NCBI GenBank assembly: GCA_036275915.1
Contig: DASUCV010000002.1
Span: 62,001-126,000, forward strand
Reading direction: 5' to 3'
DNA from: Candidatus Polarisedimenticolaceae bacterium
GTDB lineage: Bacteria > Acidobacteriota > Polarisedimenticolia > Polarisedimenticolales > DASRJG01
DNA length: 64,000 bases
In this document: one piece after another, positions 41,371 to 48,876 of the stretch
Layout: each line of letters begins with the position of its first letter
How positions within the stretch are numbered: position 1 is the first letter of the stretch
Made by a program: the position numbers and the translations under genes
The notes under the pieces: model-generated
The model's input: the letters and a program-made list of their open reading frames with translations, nothing else
Database searches by the model: none
Told to the model about the DNA's origin: nothing

Positions 41371-42078
41371 ATGGGCATGGGGATGGAGGGCGCCGTCGCG
41401 CGCTGGTGCGGGACCTGCGGCACGGCGCACGACGGGCCGCGCGCGTGTCCGGGGAGCTTGCCGGCGACGGGGGCCGAGCGCCCGGCGTGGCGCGTGCAAG
41501 TCGAGACGCCACGCGGCCACGAGGCGATCGGCGTGCTCGTCGCCCCGTCCCACGACGTGTGGCGCGCGCGAATCGTCACGTTCCCGAACGTGCTGTGGAC
41601 GATTCCCGGCGGGCACGGGACGATCAAGTTCGTCGGCGACACCCAGGAGGAAGCCGCGGCGCAGGCGATCGCGTTCATCGAGTCGCACGTTCAGGCGAAG
41701 CGGCTCGTGCGCCGCGACGGGTTGGCGCCGGTCGGTCCCGAGCCGATGCACACGCCCCTCCCCACGTCCCCCACCGCGTTCTCGACGGCGCGCCGGAAGC
41801 TCACGTGCCTTCCGGTCCGGTGGGGCCACGAGCGCGCGCGCGTCCGCGGCGTCACGGTGAACGTCTCGCTCGAGGGGATGTTCATCGGCGCGATCGGCCC
41901 CGAGGACGACGGGCAGAGCCTCCTCATCAACCTCGACCTCGACGGCCACACGATCCCGCTTCGCGGCCTGGTCATGTGGAGCCGCGAGCGCTCGGAGCCG
42001 GGACGGCCGATGGGGATGGGCGTTCGCCTGTCCGAGCCGCCGGTGGTCTACCAGAGCTACGTCACCGCCCTGCCGTAG
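41371..42078 (+). CDS. PilZ-domain paralogue with altered binding motif
   Basis: A 235-residue paralogue of the preceding protein. It keeps the N-terminal cysteine cluster (WCGTCGTAHDGPRACPG), the central segment VLVAPSHDVWRARIVTFPNVLWTIPGG, and the PilZ NVSLEG motif, but the second arginine of RxxxR is a threonine (RRKLT). That loss should weaken cyclic-di-GMP binding, so it may be a PilZ partner or sense something else. ATG 41371 has a GGGGGAGGAGG ribosome site; a longer in-frame start at 41200 lies before the sigma-54 promoter and is unlikely. It looks like a tandem duplicate. Confidence 0.78.
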   Translation: MGMGMEGAVARWCGTCGTAHDGPRACPGSLPATGAERPAWRVQVETPRGHEAIGVLVAPSHDVWRARIVTFPNVLWTIPGGHGTIKFVGDTQEEAAAQAIAFIESHVQAKRLVRRDGLAPVGPEPMHTPLPTSPTAFSTARRKLTCLPVRWGHERARVRGVTVNVSLEGMFIGAIGPEDDGQSLLINLDLDGHTIPLRGLVMWSRERSEPGRPMGMGVRLSEPPVVYQSYVTALP

Positions 42079-42112
42079 ACGCCGAAACAAACACTCCCCG
42101 GCTCCGTAGGAG

Positions 42113-42152
42113 CGGGCGTGCCGCCGTGGCATGATCGCCGGCCGCACGCCCG
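42113..42152 (+). promoter_or_regulatory. Hairpin just before the ribosome site of the amidohydrolase gene
   Basis: CGGGCGTGC (42113-42121) pairs exactly with GCACGCCCG (42144-42152), enclosing 22 bases. The right arm runs into the GAGGGGAGG ribosome site (42152-42160). A smaller hairpin GCTCC-GTA-GGAGC lies directly before it (42101-42113). These may terminate the PilZ transcript or act on translation. Confidence 0.4.
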
Positions 42153-42168
42153 AGGGGAGGTCCCGTCC

Positions 42169-45100
42169 ATGCGCGTTTCCGTTTCCCGACTGATCGTCTG
42201 CGCTCTCCTGTTCACGCCCGTCGCCGCCAAGGACGACGCCTGGAAGGTCGAGGACGCCCACGGCCCGACGCACCAGGTCGCCTTCACGACGACCGAGGCG
42301 ACGTGGCTGCCGCTCGACGTGCATCCCGACGGCACCAAGATCGTCGCGTCGATCCTGGGCGATCTCTACCTCATCCCCATCGGCGGCGGCGAGGCGAAGC
42401 GGATCACGAGCGGTCCCGCCTACGACGCCCAGCCGCGCTTCTCCCCCGACGGCAAGTGGATCGCGTTCGCGTCCGACCGCAGCGGCATCGAGAACCTGTG
42501 GGTCTGCGACCTCGAAGGGAAGCAGGCGCGCCAGGTCTCGAAGGAGAAGGACTCCACCGTCAACGGACCGGCCTGGTCGCCCGACGGCGACTACCTCGTC
42601 GGCCGCAAGCGCCTCACGGATGCCAGCTCGCTCGGAACCGTCGAGCTGTGGATGTGGCACGTCCGCGGCGGCTCCGGCGTGCAGCTCACGAAGAAGGACG
42701 AGCAGCCGGACGCGGCCGACCCGTGCTTCTCGAAGGACGGGCGGTTCGTCTACTTCTCGGCGCGCGACGCACGCTACCGTTACGACCGTAACGTCAACGA
42801 GGGGATCTGGCAGATCAAGCGATTCGATCGCTGGAACGGCCAGCTCGTTCCGGTCACCGGCGAGTTCGGCGGCGCCGCCGCCCCGGCGATCTCCCCCGAC
42901 GGCGCGTCGATGGCCTACGTCCGCCGCATCCGGGCGGTGACGGTGATGGACGTCATGGACCTCGCGAGCGGCAAGATGCGGCAGCTCGCGAGCGGCCTCC
43001 AGCGCGACAACCAGGAGGGCTTCGCGTTCCACGGCGTCTTCCCCGGCTACGCCTGGACCCCCGACGGCAAGTCGATCGTGACGACCGCGGACGGCAAGAT
43101 CTGGCGCTACGACGCCGCGAGCGGCGCGCGCACCGAGATCCCCTTCTCCGCCGCCGTCGACCAGACGGTGACCGCGTCGCTCCACACGCCGCGGCGCCTC
43201 GGCCAGAGCGACGTCCGTGCGCGGATCATCCGGTGGCCGGTCATCTCGCCCGACGGCAGGCTGCTCGTCTTCTCCGCCCTGGGACACCTCTACGCGATGG
43301 ACCTCCCGGCGGGCACGCCTCCGGTCCGCGTCACGACGTCGAAGGACCTCGAGTACGCGCCGTCGTTCTCGCGCGACGGCCGGAAGCTGACCTACGTGAC
43401 GTGGAACGACCAGGAGGGCGGCAACGTCTGGACGATGCCGACGAGCGGCGCGCCGCCGACCAAGGTCACCACCGTTGCCGGACAGTACGTGAACCCGTCG
43501 TTCTCCCCCGACGGCTCGAAGATCGTGTACGTCGCCGGCAGCGGCGCGTCGTTCCGCGGCGAAGACCTCTCGGACGAGCTGTGGGAGGAGATCCGCTGGG
43601 TCCCGGCGTCGGGCGGGAAATCGACCTACGTCATCGGTGCGAAGAATCGCGGCACGAACCGCCGCATGACGCGACCGCAGTTCGACGCCGCCGGCGAGCG
43701 GATCTACTACCTCGAGGACGACGACGCGAAGGGACCGAATCCGCCGAAGAGCCTCCTCAACTCGGTCAAGCTCGACGGGACCGACAAGCGCACTCATCTC
43801 CGCTGGACGCGCGCCGAGGAGGCGAGCCTCTCCCCCGACGGGAAGTGGGTCGCCTTCAACGAGCAGTACAACGCCTACGTCACCGCTCTGCCGTCGCTCG
43901 GCGCGCAGACGGTCGACATCGACCTCGACGGCTCGGCGCTCCCGCTCGCGAAGTTCACCGCGGAGGGTGGCGAGTGGGTGAACTGGGCGGACAACGGCAA
44001 GACGATCACGTGGATCTGGGGGCCGACCTTCCACCGCCTCGCCTTCGACAAGGCGTGGCCGAAGCCGGAGGACGAGGCCAAGAAGGACGAGGCCGACAAG
44101 AAGGCCGACGCGAAGAAGTCCGGCGACAAGAAGAAGGACGCGAAGGCGACGGAGGACGCGAAGAAGGACGACGAGGAGAAGCTCCCCGAGAGCGAGGCGA
44201 AGGAGATCGTCCTCACGGTGCCGCGCGACAAGCCTTCGGGGACGGTCGTCTACGACGGCGCGCGGATCGTCACGATGAAGGGCGACGAGGTCCTGGAGCG
44301 CGGCACGATCGTCGTCACGGACGACCGGATCGTGTCGATCGGCGCCAAGGACAAGGTGAAGGCCCCGGCGGGCGCCAAGGTCGTCGACGTCTCAGGGAAG
44401 ACGATCATCCCCGGGCTCTTCGACGAGCACGCGCACCTGCACTACTCGACCCTCGACATCTTCCCCGAGCGTCCGTGGAAGTACCTCGCCAACCTCGCCT
44501 ACGGTGTCACCACGACGCACGACCCGTCAGCGTCGAACCAGGAGGTCTTCGGCCAGAGCGAGATGGTCGAAGCCGGTCTCATGACCGGCCCCCGCATCTT
44601 CTCGACCGGCTTCATCCTCTACGGCGCCGATCTGCCGGGGCGCGCCGTCATCCACTCGCTCAAGGACGCGCAGCACCACCTCCGGCGCATGAAGGCGCTC
44701 GGGGCGTTCTCCGTGAAGTCGTACATGCAGCCCCGGCGCGAGGCACGGCAGTGGATCATCAAGGCGGCGCGCGACGAGGGGATGCTCGTGGTTCCCGAAG
44801 GCGGCGGCGACCAGGAGATGGACATGACGTTCATCCTGGACGGCCACACGACGGTCGAGCACGCGCTCCCCTACACGCCGCTCCGGAAGGACACCGTCGA
44901 GTTCTTCGCGAAGAGCACGACCGCCTATACGCCGACCCTCCTCGTCGCCTACGGCGGGATCTCCGGCGACAAGTGGTTCCACCAGCACTACGACCTCTGG
45001 AAGGACGATCGCCTCCAGATGTTCGTGCCGCAGGGAATCGTCGACCAGCTCGGCCGCATCCGCGGAATCATGGCGACCGACCCGGCCGACTGGCACCACG

Positions 45101-45438
45101 TCGACGTCGCCGCGTCGGCGAAGGACGTGCTCCACGCCGGCGGCCTCGTCAACCTCGGCGCCCACGGTCAGATGCAGGGCCTGGGACCGCACTGGGAGAT
45201 GTGGGCGTTCGTGCAGGGCGGAATGACGCCTCTCGAGGCGCTCCGCGTCGCGACCCACAATCCCGCCGTGACGCTGGGGCTCGATCAGGACCTCGGCTCG
45301 CTGGAAGCGGGCAAATTCGCCGACTTCGTCGTCCTCGACAAGAACCCGCTCGAGGACATCCACAACTCCGAGACGGTGAGCCTCGTCGTGAAGAACGGCA
45401 GGGCTTACAAGCCGGAGGACCTCAAGCGCGAGAAATAG
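42169..45438 (+). CDS. Secreted amidohydrolase with N-terminal PD40/TolB-like propeller
   Basis: A 1089-residue exported enzyme. A signal peptide (LIVCALLFTPVAA) is followed by two blocks of PD40/TolB-like beta-propeller repeats (SPDGKWIAFASDRSG, FSPDGSKIVYVAGSG and similar, about residues 50-620). A very lysine- and aspartate-rich linker, near 640-680, joins it to an amidohydrolase domain from about 690. Metal-binding residues are visible in DEHAHLH (about 753-759), VVPEGGGDQEMDMTFILDGH and GAHGQMQG. The last part shows the usual HNPAVTLGLD and KFADFVVLDKNPLEDI. The architecture is known from secreted peptide-degrading amidohydrolases. ATG 42169 has a GAGGGGAGG site. Substrate unknown. Confidence 0.88.
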   Translation: MRVSVSRLIVCALLFTPVAAKDDAWKVEDAHGPTHQVAFTTTEATWLPLDVHPDGTKIVASILGDLYLIPIGGGEAKRITSGPAYDAQPRFSPDGKWIAFASDRSGIENLWVCDLEGKQARQVSKEKDSTVNGPAWSPDGDYLVGRKRLTDASSLGTVELWMWHVRGGSGVQLTKKDEQPDAADPCFSKDGRFVYFSARDARYRYDRNVNEGIWQIKRFDRWNGQLVPVTGEFGGAAAPAISPDGASMAYVRRIRAVTVMDVMDLASGKMRQLASGLQRDNQEGFAFHGVFPGYAWTPDGKSIVTTADGKIWRYDAASGARTEIPFSAAVDQTVTASLHTPRRLGQSDVRARIIRWPVISPDGRLLVFSALGHLYAMDLPAGTPPVRVTTSKDLEYAPSFSRDGRKLTYVTWNDQEGGNVWTMPTSGAPPTKVTTVAGQYVNPSFSPDGSKIVYVAGSGASFRGEDLSDELWEEIRWVPASGGKSTYVIGAKNRGTNRRMTRPQFDAAGERIYYLEDDDAKGPNPPKSLLNSVKLDGTDKRTHLRWTRAEEASLSPDGKWVAFNEQYNAYVTALPSLGAQTVDIDLDGSALPLAKFTAEGGEWVNWADNGKTITWIWGPTFHRLAFDKAWPKPEDEAKKDEADKKADAKKSGDKKKDAKATEDAKKDDEEKLPESEAKEIVLTVPRDKPSGTVVYDGARIVTMKGDEVLERGTIVVTDDRIVSIGAKDKVKAPAGAKVVDVSGKTIIPGLFDEHAHLHYSTLDIFPERPWKYLANLAYGVTTTHDPSASNQEVFGQSEMVEAGLMTGPRIFSTGFILYGADLPGRAVIHSLKDAQHHLRRMKALGAFSVKSYMQPRREARQWIIKAARDEGMLVVPEGGGDQEMDMTFILDGHTTVEHALPYTPLRKDTVEFFAKSTTAYTPTLLVAYGGISGDKWFHQHYDLWKDDRLQMFVPQGIVDQLGRIRGIMATDPADWHHVDVAASAKDVLHAGGLVNLGAHGQMQGLGPHWEMWAFVQGGMTPLEALRVATHNPAVTLGLDQDLGSLEAGKFADFVVLDKNPLEDIHNSETVSLVVKNGRAYKPEDLKREK

Positions 45439-45519
45439 AAGGGGGACAGGAACCGTATTTTTCTTACACGCGAAGTGCGCGTGTAAGAAAAATACGGTTC
45501 CTGTCCCCCTTCTATTTCT
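45431..45519. repeat. Perfect 42-bp palindrome between convergent genes
   Basis: The left arm 45431-45472 and right arm 45478-45519 are exact reverse complements over 42 bases with a 5-base loop. They share the GGGGGACAGG core. Each arm contains the last codon and stop of its gene (AAATAG on the plus strand and on the minus strand), so the two convergent genes end within the palindrome. It can fold into a long hairpin and may terminate both genes. Confidence 0.93.
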
Positions 45520-45919
45520 TCGTGCGCGGCGATTCGGGGAGCGCCAGGCCCACGGTGCCGAGGAGCGCCTCGCTCTTGAAGGGCTTCGGCACGAAGCGCG
45601 GCGTTCCTTCGAGCGAGCGGCGCAGCTCCTCCGACGTGAAGTGGCCCGAGACGAAGATCGTGCGCGTCCAGAGCTCGCGATCGATGAATTTGATCTTCGA
45701 GTGGAGGAGGAGGCCCGGCAGGTCCGGCATGTAGAGGTCGACGACCATCGCGTCGTAGCGGTTGCGCTTGACCTTGCCGACGGCCTCGATCGGATTCGAG
45801 AGCGCGTCGACGGTCCAGCCCGCGCTTCCGAGCATCTCGGCCATGACCTCGAGCACGGTGATCTCGTCGTCGACGACGAGGATTCGGAAGTCGTTCGCGG
45901 TGACCTCGGGGGTGCCCAC
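45512..45919 (-). CDS. Stand-alone response-regulator receiver protein
   Basis: A 135-residue single-domain receiver. The acidic pocket VVDDE, phospho-acceptor in VVDLYMPDLPGL, TIFVSGH (conserved Thr/Ser position) and PKPF (conserved lysine) are all present. There is no output domain, and no histidine kinase lies nearby, so it is of the CheY/DivK type. The last codons sit within the 42-bp palindrome. The protein could act on the hybrid kinase network or on chemotaxis-like targets not in this window. Confidence 0.9.
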   Translation of the reverse strand: MGTPEVTANDFRILVVDDEITVLEVMAEMLGSAGWTVDALSNPIEAVGKVKRNRYDAMVVDLYMPDLPGLLLHSKIKFIDRELWTRTIFVSGHFTSEELRRSLEGTPRFVPKPFKSEALLGTVGLALPESPRTKK

Positions 45920-45961
45920 GCCGGAAGAATTTAGGCCCCTTGCGCGGGCGCGCCAGTCTCC

Positions 45962-47077
45962 CTACTGGAGCGCCTGCTGGAGGTCGGCGATGAGGTCGTC
46001 GGGATGCTCGAGCCCGACCGAGAGCCGGATCAATTCGGGGGGCGCCTTCGAGCCTTTTCCCTCGCTCGTCTGCCGGTGCTCGATCAGGCTCTCGACCGAG
46101 CCGAGGGAGGTCGCGCGGACGAAGAGGCGGGAGCGGCCGACGGCGGCGATCGCGGCATCGCGTCCGCCGGCGGCACGGAACGACAGCATCCCCCCGAAGG
46201 CCCGCATCTGCCGCGCGGCGATCTCATGGCCGGGGTGCGAGGGGAGTCCCGGATAGTGGACCGCCTTCACGCGCGGATGGCGCTCGAGCGCCCGCGCGAC
46301 GGCGAGCGCGTTCGCCGAGTGCCGCTCCATCCTGAGGGCGAGCGTGCGCACGCCGCGAAGCACGAGCCACGACGCGAACGGATTGGCGATCGCGCCGAGG
46401 ATGTGCCGCGCGTGCGCGACCTGCTCGGCGAAATCGTCCCGCCGGGCGAAGACGAGCACGCCGCCCATGACGTCGCTGTGGCCGCCGAGATACTTCGTCG
46501 CCGATTGCAGCGTGACGTCGGCGCCGAGAGCCAGCGGGCTCTGGAGCGCCGGGGTCGCGAAGGTGTTGTCGACCACCGTCACGGCGCCGGCCCGCTTGGC
46601 GAGCGCGATCGCGCCGGCGAGGTCGACGACCTTGAGGAGCGGGTTGCTGGGGCTCTCGAGCCACACGATACGCGCGGGGCGATCGAGGGCCCGCGCGAGC
46701 GCGCTCAGGTCCGACATGTCGACCGTCTCGGTCTCGATCCCCCAGCGATTCAAGTAGTCACGCCCGGCAACGTGGAAACCGTAATAAGCGTCGTCGGGCA
46801 GGAGCACGCGGTCGCCGGAGCCGAGGCTCTGGAGAATCGACGTCCCGGCGGCCATCCCCGACGAGAAAACGATCGCCCGCTCGCCGCCGTCCAGGCGCGC
46901 GAGTGCCGCCTCGAGCAGAGCGTGCGTCGGGCCGCCCTCGCGCGCGTACTGGACGTCGCCGATGAGCACGAGGCCGGGATCGCGGGCGAACGTGGTCGCG
47001 AAATGGATCGGCGGCGCAACGTCGCCGGTCGTGGCATCCGGGTCGGCGGCGTGCACCGCCATCGTCTCGAACTTCAT
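45962..47077 (-). CDS. PLP-dependent trans-sulfuration enzyme (cystathionine synthase/lyase family)
   Basis: A 371-residue Cys/Met-metabolism PLP enzyme. The lysine that would bind PLP is in SATKYLGGHSD (about residue 195), preceded by VVDNTFATPALQSPL and ERAIVFSSGMAAGTS, and the C-terminus has LIRLSVGLEHPDDLIADL. The family includes cystathionine gamma-synthase, gamma-lyase, and O-acetylhomoserine sulfhydrylase, which cannot be separated from the sequence alone. It shares a 4-base overlap with the upstream EamA gene (ATGA). Upstream reading of the same frame only covers that gene. Confidence 0.9.
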   Translation of the reverse strand: MKFETMAVHAADPDATTGDVAPPIHFATTFARDPGLVLIGDVQYAREGGPTHALLEAALARLDGGERAIVFSSGMAAGTSILQSLGSGDRVLLPDDAYYGFHVAGRDYLNRWGIETETVDMSDLSALARALDRPARIVWLESPSNPLLKVVDLAGAIALAKRAGAVTVVDNTFATPALQSPLALGADVTLQSATKYLGGHSDVMGGVLVFARRDDFAEQVAHARHILGAIANPFASWLVLRGVRTLALRMERHSANALAVARALERHPRVKAVHYPGLPSHPGHEIAARQMRAFGGMLSFRAAGGRDAAIAAVGRSRLFVRATSLGSVESLIEHRQTSEGKGSKAPPELIRLSVGLEHPDDLIADLQQALQ

Positions 47078-47982
47078 CGTGAGGCCCTCCCACCCTGGGG
47101 CGCGGTGCGCGCATCGTAGAGCGATTTCGCCACCGTCGCCGCCACGATCACGATCCCGCCCGCCGACGACCACGCCGACGGGCGCTCGCCGTGGACGAGC
47201 CATGCCCAGAGCGGATTGAGCACCGGCTCGGCGAGGAGCAGGAGCGACGCCTCGAGCGCGCCGACGTGCGTGATCCCGGCGGTCAGGAAAACGTAGGCCA
47301 GCCCGATCTGGAAGACGCCCAGGAAGCCGACGACCGCGACGTCGCGGAAGGCGATCTGGCCGACGGGGAGCGCGAACGGCATCGCGACGAGGCACGCGAT
47401 GAGGTTCCCCAGGACGACCGATGCGGCGGCGCCGCCTGACGGCCCTCCCGTTCTCCCGACGAAGCGGAGGCCGGCGATCGTAAGGGCCCAGAAGACTCCC
47501 GACAGGAGCGCGATCACGTTGCCCTGCATCGGCTGCGGCGCCGTGATCCTGACCGGCTCGCGCCCGATGAAGAATAGGGCGAGGCCGACGATGAGCACCG
47601 CCATGAACGCGACCTCGCGCCGCCGGATCGGCTCGCGGAGGACGAGCGGGCCGATGAGCACGAGGTAGATCGGCGCCGTCGATTGCAGGAAGATCGTGTT
47701 CGCTGACGTCGTGAGCTTGTTCGCGAGGACGAAGCAGATCATCGTCGCGGCGTAGCCGATGCCCACGACGAGAGGCCGCACGCCCCATCCGCGTCGCGCC
47801 GCGGGCAGCATGAGGAGGACGGCGAGCGCGGCGACCCCCGAACGGAACGACGCGACCTGCCAGCCGGTGAGCGACGTCGCCTTGATGGCGGCGCCGCCCG
47901 ACGAGAAGAGGATCGCGGCTGCGAGGATCGCCAGGCGCGCGCGCACCGGATGGTTCCAGGGGCCGTCGGAGGCGCGCGTCAC
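47074..47982 (-). CDS. EamA/DMT-family transporter
   Basis: A protein of about 302 residues with ten predicted membrane helices in two EamA repeats (first around residues 20-130, second from about 150, including GVFWALTIAGLRFVG). The family exports amino acids, nucleosides or other metabolites. A TATAGT box on the minus strand ends 7 bases before GTG 47982; the other in-frame GTG at 47991 overlaps that box, so 47982 is preferred. Overlap with the trans-sulfuration gene suggests a link to methionine or cysteine-related compounds, an inference only. Confidence 0.82.
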   Translation of the reverse strand: MTRASDGPWNHPVRARLAILAAAILFSSGGAAIKATSLTGWQVASFRSGVAALAVLLMLPAARRGWGVRPLVVGIGYAATMICFVLANKLTTSANTIFLQSTAPIYLVLIGPLVLREPIRRREVAFMAVLIVGLALFFIGREPVRITAPQPMQGNVIALLSGVFWALTIAGLRFVGRTGGPSGGAAASVVLGNLIACLVAMPFALPVGQIAFRDVAVVGFLGVFQIGLAYVFLTAGITHVGALEASLLLLAEPVLNPLWAWLVHGERPSAWSSAGGIVIVAATVAKSLYDARTAPQGGRASR

Positions 47983-47989
47983 GATGCGC

Positions 47990-47995
47990 ACTATA
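47990..47995 (-). promoter_or_regulatory. -10 box TATAGT for the EamA gene
   Basis: TATAGT on the minus strand (five of six consensus positions) ends 7 bases before GTG 47982. The spacing fits a leaderless transcript. Confidence 0.45.
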
Positions 47996-48030
47996 CGAAG
48001 GCGGTACTACGGCCGCGATAGAGGCTTTGG

Positions 48031-48054
48031 AGGAAAAAGGGGGCTGTCCCCATT
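48031..48054. repeat. Degenerate GGGGACA-family repeat
   Basis: AGGAAAAAGGGGGCTGTCCC followed by CATT contains the palindrome GGGGCTGTCCCC-like core and the TGTCCCCATT ending also seen at 12726-12735. It lies in the 84-base divergent gap between the EamA and methyltransferase genes. Confidence 0.45.
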
Positions 48055-48060
48055 TACAAT
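48055..48060 (+). promoter_or_regulatory. -10 box TACAAT, leaderless-type spacing
   Basis: TACAAT (five of six consensus bases) ends 6 bases before ATG 48067. It directly follows the degenerate GGGGACA repeat, so the repeat may sit at the -35 region. Confidence 0.45.
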
Positions 48061-48066
48061 CGCTCG

Positions 48067-48867
48067 ATGACCGAGCCCGGCCCGCGCTTCGACGGCAACG
48101 TTCCGGCGTTCTACGACCGGTTCATGGGGCCGTTCTTCTTCGACCCGTTCGCGAAGGAAACGGCGCGCCGGGTCGCCGCCACGTCGCCGTCCATCGTCCT
48201 CGAGATCGCGTGCGGAACGGGGATCGTCACGCGGCGGCTCCGGCAGGCGCTCCCACCGGCATCTCAGATCGTCGCGACCGATCTCAATCAGCCGATGCTC
48301 GATTACGCGCGCGCGCGGCTCATGGGCGCCGACGTCCACTGGAGAACCGCCGACGCGCAAGAGCTGCCCTTCAAGAACGGCGCGTTCGACGCGGTCGTCT
48401 GCCAGTTCGGTCTGATGTTCGTTCCGGACAAGGAGGCGGCATTCCGCGAGGCGCGCCGGGTCATCCGGCCGGGCGGCGCGCTCGTGCTCGCGACCTGGTG
48501 CTCGCTCGACGACAACCCGCCGGCGAGGATCGCGTCGGAGACGCTCGAGCGCCTCTTTCCGGACGATCCGCCGAGGTTCCTCGACATCCCCCACGGGATG
48601 CACGACCCGGTCGTGCTCGACCGGCTCGCCCGCGGCGCCGGATTCGATACGGTCGCGGTCGAGCGCGTTGACCTCGAAGCGAGCGCGCCGTCGGCCCGGC
48701 ACGTCGCGACCGGCCTCGCTCGGGGCACGCCGCTCGCCGGCCTCCTCACCGACCGTGGCGCCGATTTCGACCAGGTGATCGACGCCTTCGCGCGCGGCAT
48801 GCGTGACGGGGAGGGCGCGGTCCCCTACTCCGCCCCGGTGGCGGCCCTCATCCTGACCGCGACGTAG
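48067..48867 (+). CDS. Class I SAM-dependent methyltransferase
   Basis: A 266-residue UbiE/Methyltransf_11-like protein. The SAM-binding motif is VLEIACGTGIVTRRL, followed by the acidic end of strand 2 (IVATDLNQPML), a motif II-like DVHWRTADAQELPFKNGAFDAVVCQFGLMF, and a motif III-like GGALVLATWC. The N-terminus includes VPAFYDRFMGPFFFDPFA, which occurs in the family. No substrate is evident. The stop codon overlaps a -10-like TAGAAT box for the downstream sulfatase-like gene. Confidence 0.87.
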   Translation: MTEPGPRFDGNVPAFYDRFMGPFFFDPFAKETARRVAATSPSIVLEIACGTGIVTRRLRQALPPASQIVATDLNQPMLDYARARLMGADVHWRTADAQELPFKNGAFDAVVCQFGLMFVPDKEAAFREARRVIRPGGALVLATWCSLDDNPPARIASETLERLFPDDPPRFLDIPHGMHDPVVLDRLARGAGFDTVAVERVDLEASAPSARHVATGLARGTPLAGLLTDRGADFDQVIDAFARGMRDGEGAVPYSAPVAALILTAT

Positions 48868-48870
48868 AAT
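48865..48870 (+). promoter_or_regulatory. -10 box TAGAAT, leaderless-type spacing
   Basis: TAGAAT ends 6 bases before ATG 48877, and its first three bases form the stop codon of the methyltransferase gene. Five of six positions match the -10 consensus. Confidence 0.4.
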
Positions 48871-48876
48871 CCCCGG

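Noticed and set aside
45431-45519. CRISPR repeat
   Set aside because: It is one palindrome with no series of repeats or spacers, and no cas genes are near. No CRISPR array was seen anywhere in the window.
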